64,000 nucleotides of DNA from positions 620,001 to 684,000 of the forward strand of contig NZ_CP138920.1 of assembly GCF_047123815.1 (NCBI RefSeq). The letters are read 5' to 3'. A model generated the notes under the pieces. The model was not told the DNA's origin. It saw nothing but the letters and a program-made list of their open reading frames with translations, and did not search any database. This document shows, piece after piece, positions 51,439 through 58,920 of the stretch. Position 1 is the first letter of the stretch; every line of letters begins with the position of its first letter. The DNA comes from Maricaulis sp017643475. Its GTDB lineage: Bacteria > Pseudomonadota > Alphaproteobacteria > Caulobacterales > Maricaulaceae. Both the position numbers and the translations under genes were made by a program.

Positions 51439-52347
51439 TCAGCGATCCTTGGGATCGATCGCGTCGCGCAGGCCATCACCGATGAAGTTCAGGCAGAACA
51501 GCGTGATCATCATCGTCACAGCCGGCACGATCAGCGTCCACGGTGCGACTTCCATGTCCTGCGCACCTGTCGAGATCAGGCGACCCAGCGAGGTCAGCGG
51601 TTCCTGGACACCCAGGCCCAGGAAGGACAGGAAGCTCTCGGCCAGGACCACAACCGGGATCATCAGCGTCACATAGACCACAACCGGGCCCAGCACGTTC
51701 GGGATGATGTGGCGCTGGATGATCTTGCCACGCGAGACACCTGCGGCCTCGGCCGCCTCGACAAATTCCATCTTGGCCAGGGCCAGGGTCTGGCCACGCA
51801 CGATGCGCGCCATGGTCAGCCATTCAACCGCGCCGATGGCGACAAAGATCAGGACGATATTGCGCCCGAACACGACCATCAGGATGATGACGAAGAAGAT
51901 GAAGGGCAGCGAATACAGGATGTCGACAAAACGCATCATGATCTGGTCGATACGCCCGCCGACAAATCCGGCTGTCGCCCCCCAGGTCACACCGATGACC
52001 AGCGAGACAATGGTGGCGACAACGCCCACCATCAGCGACACGCCCAGTCCGACCAGCGTGCGGGCCAGAAGGTCCCGCCCCTGGGCGTCCGTGCCCAGGA
52101 TGTGCCAGTTGTCCAGGGTCGGCGCGATGGACACACGATCACGATAGATCGTGTCATAATCATGCACCCAGATGCCCAGCTGGCCGATAATCGCCAGCAC
52201 GACCAGCACGCCCAGGATGAACATCGAGGCCACAGCGGCCTTGTTGCGCATCAGGCGCGTGCGGGCATCATCCCAGAGCGAACGGCCCCGGACCGCCGCC
52301 TTGGTCAGCATTTCTTGTTTTTCCTTGGGATTGACGATCGTGGTCAT
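51439..52347 (-). CDS. oppC: oligopeptide ABC transporter permease OppC
   Basis: 302 residues, six membrane helices, with the extended N-terminal soluble segment of OppC. HILGTDAQGRDLLARTLVGLGVSLMVG is the OppC_N signature, and EAAEAAGVSRGKIIQRHIIPNV is the EAA loop contacting the ATPase. The ATG overlaps the oppB stop by four bases. No ATPase gene (oppD/oppF) lies in the window. Confidence 0.93.
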   Translation of the reverse strand: MTTIVNPKEKQEMLTKAAVRGRSLWDDARTRLMRNKAAVASMFILGVLVVLAIIGQLGIWVHDYDTIYRDRVSIAPTLDNWHILGTDAQGRDLLARTLVGLGVSLMVGVVATIVSLVIGVTWGATAGFVGGRIDQIMMRFVDILYSLPFIFFVIILMVVFGRNIVLIFVAIGAVEWLTMARIVRGQTLALAKMEFVEAAEAAGVSRGKIIQRHIIPNVLGPVVVYVTLMIPVVVLAESFLSFLGLGVQEPLTSLGRLISTGAQDMEVAPWTLIVPAVTMMITLFCLNFIGDGLRDAIDPKDR

Positions 52348-53276
52348 GAGTCGAACTTCACCCTCGGATTGAGCACGCTGTAGAGCAGGTCTGCCAGCAA
52401 ATTCAGGAATATGATCAGGCTGGCGTAAACAACGACAACGCCCATCACCAGCGTATAGTCACGCTGCAGGGCGGCATCGACGAAATACGCGCCCATGCCC
52501 GGCAGCTGGAAGACACGTTCAATCACCAGCGAGCCGGAGATCACTGCGGCAGAGGCCGGACCGAGATAGCTGACCAGTGGCAGAACCGCGGAGCGCAGGG
52601 CGTGGCGGACCATGACCGCCGGGGCCGACAGGCCCTTGGCACGGGCGGTGCGGATATAGTTGGAGCGGATCACCTCGATCATGCTCGCCCGCATCAGGCG
52701 CGCAATGATGGCGATCTGTGGCAGGGCCAGCGTGATCACTGGCAGGACCAGCACACTCAGCCCATAGCGATTGAAATTGAGACCGCCCGTCGGCAACAGG
52801 TTCATGTACAGACCCAGCACAAGGGCCAGGATCGGCCCCATGACAAGGGGCGGGATACTGACCCCGATCATGGCGAAACCCATAACTGCATAGTCGCTGG
52901 ACTTGTTCTGGCGCAGCGCGGCAATGGCGCCCAGCAGCGTGCCGACAAACACGGCGAGCAACATGGCCAGCGAGCCGATCATGATGGAGACAGGGAAACC
53001 CTCGCCGATCAATTCCGCGACGTCCTTGTCATGGAATTTCAGCGACGGGCCGAGATCGCCCTGGGCCAGATTAACCATATAGTCGAGATATTGCTTCCAG
53101 ACCGGTTGATCCATGCCATAGCGCTCAAGCAGGCGCTCACGGATCTCGTCCGGCATCGGCCGCTCAAGGTCGAAGGGACCGCCTGGCGCGACCTTCATCA
53201 TGAAGAAGGCCAGAGCCGTAATCACAATCAAAGTCGGGATGGCGACGAGTAATCTTCGCAGTACAAAGGAAAACAT
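52344..53276 (-). CDS. oppB: oligopeptide ABC transporter permease OppB
   Basis: 310 residues, six membrane helices. VLRRLLVAIPTLIVITALAFFMM is the OppB start; GGPFDLERPMPDEIRERLLERYGMDQPVWKQY is the periplasmic motif; YIRTARAKGLSAPAVMVRHALRSAVLP is the EAA loop. First gene of oppBC, with a small minus-strand frame about 57 bases upstream. Confidence 0.93.
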   Translation of the reverse strand: MFSFVLRRLLVAIPTLIVITALAFFMMKVAPGGPFDLERPMPDEIRERLLERYGMDQPVWKQYLDYMVNLAQGDLGPSLKFHDKDVAELIGEGFPVSIMIGSLAMLLAVFVGTLLGAIAALRQNKSSDYAVMGFAMIGVSIPPLVMGPILALVLGLYMNLLPTGGLNFNRYGLSVLVLPVITLALPQIAIIARLMRASMIEVIRSNYIRTARAKGLSAPAVMVRHALRSAVLPLVSYLGPASAAVISGSLVIERVFQLPGMGAYFVDAALQRDYTLVMGVVVVYASLIIFLNLLADLLYSVLNPRVKFDS

Positions 53277-53333
53277 ATATTGTGACGCAGCTCTTCAAAT
53301 CAGGCGTGCAGTTTCAATTTCAGGGCGCACTTG

Positions 53334-53519
53334 TCAATCAACCGGATGCCGTTGCACCGCAGCATCTGTTGCGCTTATAGGTGCAATTGATACAGATCGG
53401 CTGCTTGAACGGTCGGGCTGCATCGCTACCCAGACCATGTTAAATGCGAGTATCGCAACAAAAAGCCACGCCAATCGCAGTAATCGCCTGTTGAGAAACT
53501 TCGCCACCTTCACATTCAC
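53334..53519 (-). CDS. possible small membrane protein, 61 residues
   Basis: Short frame with one membrane helix (LAWLFVAILAFNMVWVAM) after a basic start (KVAKFLNRRLLR). AGAAAGG is just upstream of the GTG start. It could be a real small protein or a chance frame in the 363-base gap between oppB and the ATP-grasp-like gene; no family recognised. Confidence 0.35.
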   Translation of the reverse strand: MNVKVAKFLNRRLLRLAWLFVAILAFNMVWVAMQPDRSSSRSVSIAPISATDAAVQRHPVD

Positions 53520-53527
53520 CTTTCTGT

Positions 53528-53553
53528 GATCTTGCTAACCTGCTAGCAAGATC
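53528..53553. repeat. perfect 10-bp inverted repeat, possible operator
   Basis: GATCTTGCTA (53528-53537) and TAGCAAGATC (53544-53553) around ACCTGC. No T-run follows on either strand, so it is not a terminator. It lies between the start of the small minus-strand frame and the ATP-grasp-like gene, where a regulator could bind. Confidence 0.5.
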
Positions 53554-53639
53554 TGGGCCGGGTGTGATGCGGTGTGATTTGCAGGCACAATGCGAATTCC
53601 CATATTGGACGTGTCGCGCGGAGTAGAAGGATATCAGCC

Positions 53640-54581
53640 ATGCACAGCGCGCTGTGGTGGAAGGATTTCGAATATTCGAACGGTATCGTCACCGTGAAGA
53701 AGACGGGTGCGCGCCTGCCGATCGAGCCCGGTCTGATCGGTGAGGTGCTCAACTGGTTCCCGTTTTACTTCGTGGTGGAGTCCTGGAGGCTGAAAACCCC
53801 GTCCCAAACCGGGCCACGTATCTGGTTCGCGCCGGACCGTCCCCGCCCCTGGTATCTGATCTGGAGTGTGCTGCACGCTGCGGGCGCCTCGATCGCCAAA
53901 CAACCGTCTGAGGCCGATGTCGTTTTCTACTTTGATGACAGCACCACCTGCGACGACACTCCGGTGCCGCCGGGCGCCCATGTCATCAACCGCCACTGCG
54001 CCAGCATCGCCAAGAGCCATGTCACCAAGGTGTTCGAGGAAGTCTTCGGCTATTCGCTGAGCGTTGATCCGACCAGCTGCACAGGCGCCATGGTGATGAA
54101 GTCGGAAAAGAACGGCGCCCATGACGGCCGTATCGTCCAGGGTCCGTGCGAACCGGTCGAGGGCTATGTCTATCAACGGGTCATCGACAACCGCATTGAA
54201 CGCGGCCTGGTCGAGGATCTGCGCTGTCCAACCATTGGCGGACGTATTCCGCTGGTCCTGCCCAAGCGTCGCCGGGTCGAGGATCGTTTTTCCAACTCCA
54301 ATGACGAAGTCCTGATCACCGATACGGACCAGGTCCTTTCCCGCGATGAACAGGACATGCTGGCGCGCTTCACCCGCGCCATGGGCCTTGACTGGGGCGG
54401 CCTCGATGTTTTGCGCGACCGTACGGACGGCCGTCTCTACGTCGTCGATGTGAACAAGACCGACATGGGTCCACCTATCGCAATGTCACTTGATGATAAA
54501 ATCCGCGTGACACGGCGTTTGGCCGACGCGTTTTTGGAGTATCTGGAAGCTTCAACTTCCAATGCTCGGGAACTCAACTAA
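53640..54581 (+). CDS. ATP-grasp-like hypothetical protein
   Basis: 313 residues from ATG 53640, with AAGG upstream. No signal peptide. The N-terminal part has aromatic-rich WWKDFEYSNG and FPFYFVVESWRL; the C-terminal part shows MGLDWGGLDVLRDRTDGRLYVVDVNKTDMGPP, which resembles the D-x-N metal-binding end of ATP-grasp ligases (RimK type). No biosynthetic neighbours, so the product is unknown. Its stop is directly followed by the next gene's ATG (TAAATG). Confidence 0.68.
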   Translation: MHSALWWKDFEYSNGIVTVKKTGARLPIEPGLIGEVLNWFPFYFVVESWRLKTPSQTGPRIWFAPDRPRPWYLIWSVLHAAGASIAKQPSEADVVFYFDDSTTCDDTPVPPGAHVINRHCASIAKSHVTKVFEEVFGYSLSVDPTSCTGAMVMKSEKNGAHDGRIVQGPCEPVEGYVYQRVIDNRIERGLVEDLRCPTIGGRIPLVLPKRRRVEDRFSNSNDEVLITDTDQVLSRDEQDMLARFTRAMGLDWGGLDVLRDRTDGRLYVVDVNKTDMGPPIAMSLDDKIRVTRRLADAFLEYLEASTSNARELN

Positions 54582-55490
54582 ATGACAAGTATTCCTTTTG
54601 TGCGCGATTTCGACTTCGAGTACGGCCGCTGTGACCAGCTGTCACCGCTGATCCGTCGCGTCGTTGCACAAAATCCTGGCCCCTTCACCTATACCGGCAC
54701 CGGCGTCTACATCATCGGTACGGATGATGTTGCGGTCATCGATCCCGGCCCGGTGCAGGACGATCATATCGCCGCGCTCGACAAGGCGCTGGAGGGCCAG
54801 CGCGTCACCCACGTCTTCGTTACCCACCACCACCTGGACCATTCCCCGCTGGCCCATCCGCTGGCGAAGAAACATGGTGCCAAGGTCTACGGCTTCGGCC
54901 CGCAGAACATTGCGCCGACCGGTGGCGAGGTCCGTCTCGAGGCCGGGGATGATGTCGGTTTCCAGCCGGACGTCCAGATCAATGACGAGCAGGTGTTTTC
55001 CGGATCCAACTGGTCCATTCGCGCCCTGCACACGCCGGGACACACCTCCAACCATGTCTGTTACGCGCTGGAAGAGGAAAACACCCTGTTCTGTGGCGAT
55101 CATGTCATGGCCTGGTCGACTAGTGTGATCTCTCCGCCTGATGGTTCGATGGGGGATTATCTGCGCGAGCTCGCCCGTATTCGCGACAATGGGTATGACC
55201 GCCTGTGGCCGACCCATGGCCCGGCTGTCGAGACCCCGTCAGAGTTCATCCAGGCCTATATCGACCACCGCCTGCAACGCGAGGAACAGATCCTGGTCCG
55301 GCTGCGTGCCGGCCAGGAGAACATCCGTGACATGGTTTCGGTGATGTATGCCGATGTGGACAAGCGCCTGCACCCGGCAGCCGCCCACTCCGTGCTGGCC
55401 CACATGATCCACCTGGTGGAAACCAACCGTGTCATCTGCGATGGCGCAGCCGACCTGCAGGCCCGCTATTCACTGCCGGTGCCCGCCTGA
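54582..55490 (+). CDS. metallo-beta-lactamase-fold hydrolase (LACTB2-like)
   Basis: 302 residues. Metal-binding motif THHHLDH at 81-87, then HTPGHTSNH, FCGDHVM with the bridging Asp, and a winged-helix-like C-terminus (AAAHSVLAHMIHLVE). The C-terminal extension is typical of the LACTB2/endoribonuclease-related group. No intergenic space to the ATP-grasp-like gene upstream; the two are surely cotranscribed. It overlaps the 3' end of the convergent DUF1499 gene by 25 bases. Confidence 0.9.
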   Translation: MTSIPFVRDFDFEYGRCDQLSPLIRRVVAQNPGPFTYTGTGVYIIGTDDVAVIDPGPVQDDHIAALDKALEGQRVTHVFVTHHHLDHSPLAHPLAKKHGAKVYGFGPQNIAPTGGEVRLEAGDDVGFQPDVQINDEQVFSGSNWSIRALHTPGHTSNHVCYALEEENTLFCGDHVMAWSTSVISPPDGSMGDYLRELARIRDNGYDRLWPTHGPAVETPSEFIQAYIDHRLQREEQILVRLRAGQENIRDMVSVMYADVDKRLHPAAAHSVLAHMIHLVETNRVICDGAADLQARYSLPVPA

Positions 55491-56326
55491 GCACCGGCCT
55501 CGGCCCAGGCATCGACATCCGTCGGCTCGACCTGAACCGCTTCCAGGAAGGCGGCGACACGGTGTGCATTGCGCCCGAGGTCATGCATCTCGCGACGTGA
55601 CAGTGAACGCACATCGATGATCGAGCCCTCACCCTCCTCGGTCTCGCGCACCCGCACGACAATGTCGTCGGTAAAGCCGAACCAGAAACTCTCCGCAGTG
55701 GCCTCGAACATGCCTGCAGAATGGGAGGCGGCACCGACATGCCAGCCCATATCCCGCGCCGTCAGCAAGGCCCGGCGGAAAGCCGCTTCCGGATCCATGT
55801 CCAGGTAAAGGCTTGCCAGTTCAGGGTAATATTCCGCCTGGGCGTCGGCATAGGCCCGCCCCTCAGCATCGGTCTTGGTCGCGTAGTCCAGCCCCTGGTC
55901 ACTGGCCAGACGGCGCCGAACATTGGACTGGGTAAACCCGGGCGGGTCCTGGGTATCGGTGGAGATATCCACGAGATAGGGCGTCTCGCCGCGCTGATCG
56001 AGGGTCAACGTCATCCAGCCAATGCCGACAACGCCCATCACGACCGCCCACACCGGGGTGGCGATCACACCAAAGGCGCGTTTCGTCAGGATGCGGTGGG
56101 CAATGATCACGCCCAGCGCCAGCACGCCCGACACGATCGAGGTCAACAGCACGCTCAGACCAAGCTGGTTGATCATCACGCCCAGGCCGAGTTCCCAGTT
56201 GATGAAATCGAATTTCACCCCGAAAGAGGCCAGGGCGAACCATGCGGGTACGAGCAGCATCAACAGGCCGCACCACCACGTAAGCACAGACACACTTGTA
56301 CGAAGAACCGACGTTATCCGGTCCAT
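55466..56326 (-). CDS. DUF1499 domain-containing membrane protein
   Basis: 286 residues; three N-terminal helices (up to about 110) then a soluble DUF1499 domain with DPEAAFRRALLTARDMGWHV, FEATAESFWFGFTDDIVVRVRE and IIDVRSLSRREMHDLGRNAHRVAAFL. Function unknown. Convergent with the MBL-fold gene. Confidence 0.88.
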   Translation of the reverse strand: MDRITSVLRTSVSVLTWWCGLLMLLVPAWFALASFGVKFDFINWELGLGVMINQLGLSVLLTSIVSGVLALGVIIAHRILTKRAFGVIATPVWAVVMGVVGIGWMTLTLDQRGETPYLVDISTDTQDPPGFTQSNVRRRLASDQGLDYATKTDAEGRAYADAQAEYYPELASLYLDMDPEAAFRRALLTARDMGWHVGAASHSAGMFEATAESFWFGFTDDIVVRVRETEEGEGSIIDVRSLSRREMHDLGRNAHRVAAFLEAVQVEPTDVDAWAEAGAQAGTGSE

Positions 56327-56355
56327 CGCTACCCCCTGTCAGCCCGTTTGGAGCC

Positions 56356-57024
56356 TCAAGGATACAACCGGGAGGTACTCCATGGCGAGGAAAAATCGTC
56401 CCGCGCGAAGGTCAGTCTGTCATGCAGACGGAAGGGACGATCGCGCCAGAACTCCAAGCTCATGGGGCGTATGATGAATCCGGACCAGTGCTGCGGACGC
56501 GGCACTTCGCCCAGGCCAAAACGCGCCGCCTCCCTGGCCACGGATTTCTCCAGCGCAAAGCGACTTTCCAGCGGGCGGGACTGTTTCGAGGCCCAGGCCC
56601 CGATTCGGCTGTCCCGCGCCCGGGAGGCGAAATAGGCGTCCGCTTCCTCAGCCGGAACCGCCTCGACCAGCCCCCTCACCCGCACCTGGCGACGCAAGGA
56701 TTTCCAATGGAAACACAGCGCCGCCTTGGCATTCTCGGCAAGTTGCTGGCCCTTGGCGCTGTCCAGATTGGTGTAGAAGATGAAACCGCGCTCATCGACG
56801 CCTTTCAAAAGCACCATGCGCACATCAGGAAGCCCGTCCTCGTCCGCCGTGGCCAGGGCCATGGCATTGGCGTCATTGGGCTCCTTTTTCTTGGCATCCT
56901 CCAGCCAGTGGGAGAACAGCTCGTACGGGTCCTCGCGATCGAAAATCTCCACCGCATTGGCGTCAGCCGTTTTCTGGTACTCCGCATCACTGGGCGATGG
57001 CGGAATAAGCGGGTCCCTGGACAT
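56356..57024 (-). CDS. pdxH: pyridoxamine 5'-phosphate oxidase
   Basis: 222 residues. FMN-dependent oxidase making pyridoxal phosphate. Signature stretches: DPYELFSHWLEDAKKKEPNDANAMALAT, LPDVRMVLLKGVDERGFIFYTNLDSAKGQQL, QVRVRGLVEAV, ASKQSRPLESR and EFWRDRPFRLHDRL. Full-length. It is 29 bases downstream of the DUF1499 gene start on the same strand, so the two are oriented the same way but pdxH is first. Confidence 0.95.
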   Translation of the reverse strand: MSRDPLIPPSPSDAEYQKTADANAVEIFDREDPYELFSHWLEDAKKKEPNDANAMALATADEDGLPDVRMVLLKGVDERGFIFYTNLDSAKGQQLAENAKAALCFHWKSLRRQVRVRGLVEAVPAEEADAYFASRARDSRIGAWASKQSRPLESRFALEKSVAREAARFGLGEVPRPQHWSGFIIRPMSLEFWRDRPFRLHDRLTFARDDFSSPWSTSRLYP

Positions 57025-57115
57025 GGCGAGCGCTCCTTGCTGTCTTTACCGCTAGGTAGAGATCCCACGCAGCGCGTCAACCTTTCGGGAATCTTTCGGA
57101 TTTACTCTGGGACAC

Positions 57116-57622
57116 ATGACATCGCGTGTTGGAAGTATTCGTGAAGCTTATGCCGTGCTCGGACTGGATCCGGGTGCGGGTTTCAAGGCTGCGAAATCCG
57201 CCTTCCGCGACGCGGCCAAGCGCCTGCACCCCGATGTCTCAACGCCCTCTCCCGACACCCTGTCCGAGCTGGCCGATATCGTCGCGGCGATCCGCATGAT
57301 CGAGGCCAATCGCCCGGCCTGCCTCGAAATCGAGGTGACAGCAGCCGATGCCCAGCGCGGCGTTTCCCGCGCCCTCAAACTCGGTGACAAGCCTGTCATC
57401 GTCCGTATTCCGGCCGGCACCGAGGATGGCGCCCAGCTGGCCGCGGTCGGCGAGGACAATGTCATGGTCACGATCTCCATTCGCGAAACTGCGGATGGCT
57501 GGGAAAAACTGACCGGCGAGAATGATGACGAGGCGCTGTCCAACTTCGTCGACGAGTTCTCCCGCCCTTCACCCATGTCCCGCTTTGCCCGCTGGATCCG
57601 CAATTCCCAGTCGGTCGCCTAG
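57116..57622 (+). CDS. J-domain (DnaJ-like) protein
   Basis: 168 residues. N-terminal J domain: EAYAVLGLDPGAGFKAAKSAFRDAAKRLHPDVS with the HPD motif at 38-40. The rest (CLEIEVTAADAQRGVSRALKL, VIVRIPAGTEDGAQLAAVGED) resembles a DnaJ C-terminal substrate-binding half-domain, but no zinc finger is present. It is probably a co-chaperone for DnaK; divergent from pdxH by 91 bases. Confidence 0.85.
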   Translation: MTSRVGSIREAYAVLGLDPGAGFKAAKSAFRDAAKRLHPDVSTPSPDTLSELADIVAAIRMIEANRPACLEIEVTAADAQRGVSRALKLGDKPVIVRIPAGTEDGAQLAAVGEDNVMVTISIRETADGWEKLTGENDDEALSNFVDEFSRPSPMSRFARWIRNSQSVA

Positions 57623-57728
57623 CTCCAATGGTCCGCATGTACCCGGATCGTGCATATCCGGATTTCGCAGTGTGTGGCGTGACGGCTAGACCTCGGCTCG
57701 CTAATCTCGCGCAAACGGCGGATGAATC

Positions 57729-58820
57729 ATGTCTCACAACACATTTGGTCATATGTTCCGGGTCACCACCTGGGGGGAAAGCCACGGCCCCGCAATCGGA
57801 GCCGTCGTGGATGGCTGTCCGGCAGGTATTCCGCTGAGCGCAGCCGACCTCCAGCCCTGGCTGGATCTGCGCCGCCCGGGCACCAGCCGCCACGTCACGC
57901 CACGCCAGGAACCGGACCAGGTCCGCATCCTCTCCGGCGTGTTCGAGGATGACCGCACCAACGGGCCGGTGACCACCGGCACGCCGATCAGCCTGATGAT
58001 CGAGAATGTCGATGCACGCTCAAAGGATTACGGTGACATCCGAGACAAGTGGCGCCCCGGCCACGCGGACTTTACCTACGACATGAAATACGGCGTGCGC
58101 GATTATCGCGGCGGCGGGCGCTCGTCCGCGCGTGAGACCGCCATGCGCGTCGCTGCCGGCGGCATTGCCCGCAAGGTGCTGAGCGAGGATATCCGGATCC
58201 GCGCCGCGCTGATCCAGATCGGTGAGCGCTCCATCGACCGTGCGCGCTGGAACTGGGACGAGGTGGCCAACAACCCGTTTTTCTGCCCGGATGCCGAGAC
58301 GGTAAGCTTGTGGGAAGCGGACATGGACCAACTGCGCCGGGATGGCAGTTCCACGGGCGGCATCGTCGAAGTTGTCGTCTCGGGCCTGCCGGCCGGTTGG
58401 GGCGCGCCGATCTATGCCAAGCTGGATAGCGAGATCGCCGCAGCGATGATGACGATCAATGCCGTCAAGGGCGTCGAGATCGGGGCGGGTTTTGCCTCCG
58501 CCGCCATGCGGGGCGAAGCGGCCGCGGACGAGATGCGCGCGGGCGATAACGGTCCGGAATTTCTCTCCAACCATAATGGCGGCGTGCTGGGCGGGATCTC
58601 CACCGGGCAGGATCTCGTTGTTCGCATTGCCGTCAAGCCGACCTCCTCGATCCGGGTGCCGCGCGACACGCTGGACCGGTCCTTCGAGGAGACCCAGATC
58701 GTCACCCATGGCCGCCATGATCCCTGTGTCGCCATTCGTGCCGTTCCTGTCGGCGAAGCCATGGCCGCGCTTGTCCTGGCAGACCAGAAACTGCGTCACG
58801 AAGCCCAGGCAGCCTGGTAA
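57729..58820 (+). CDS. aroC: chorismate synthase
   Basis: 363 residues, full length. Signature stretches: FRVTTWGESHGPAIGAVVDG, RPGTSRHVTPRQEPDQVRIL, DYRGGGRSSARETAMRVAAGGIA and RHDPCVAIRAVPVGEAM. Final step of the shikimate pathway. It lies 106 bases after the J-domain gene. Confidence 0.97.
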   Translation: MSHNTFGHMFRVTTWGESHGPAIGAVVDGCPAGIPLSAADLQPWLDLRRPGTSRHVTPRQEPDQVRILSGVFEDDRTNGPVTTGTPISLMIENVDARSKDYGDIRDKWRPGHADFTYDMKYGVRDYRGGGRSSARETAMRVAAGGIARKVLSEDIRIRAALIQIGERSIDRARWNWDEVANNPFFCPDAETVSLWEADMDQLRRDGSSTGGIVEVVVSGLPAGWGAPIYAKLDSEIAAAMMTINAVKGVEIGAGFASAAMRGEAAADEMRAGDNGPEFLSNHNGGVLGGISTGQDLVVRIAVKPTSSIRVPRDTLDRSFEETQIVTHGRHDPCVAIRAVPVGEAMAALVLADQKLRHEAQAAW

Positions 58821-58839
58821 AATCCCAACATGACACACC

Positions 58840-58875
58840 CGTTCATGCTGGGCTCATCGACCAGGTTTTAGCTTC
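58840..58875 (+). promoter_or_regulatory. conserved upstream element, copy 1
   Basis: TTCATGYTGGGCTCATCGAC (preceded by CCG) is followed after seven bases by TAGCTT. The same block with the same spacing lies before the second glycine-zipper gene (60751-60786). The two copies of the block differ at one base. It contains a direct TCATG/TCATC repeat about 11 bases apart, so a response regulator could bind it; this is inference. It ends 45 bases before the ATG at 58921. Confidence 0.7.
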
Positions 58876-58920
58876 CCGTTAACGCCGGACATCCCGGCCC
58901 ATCGATAGGGAGCGATCGAG

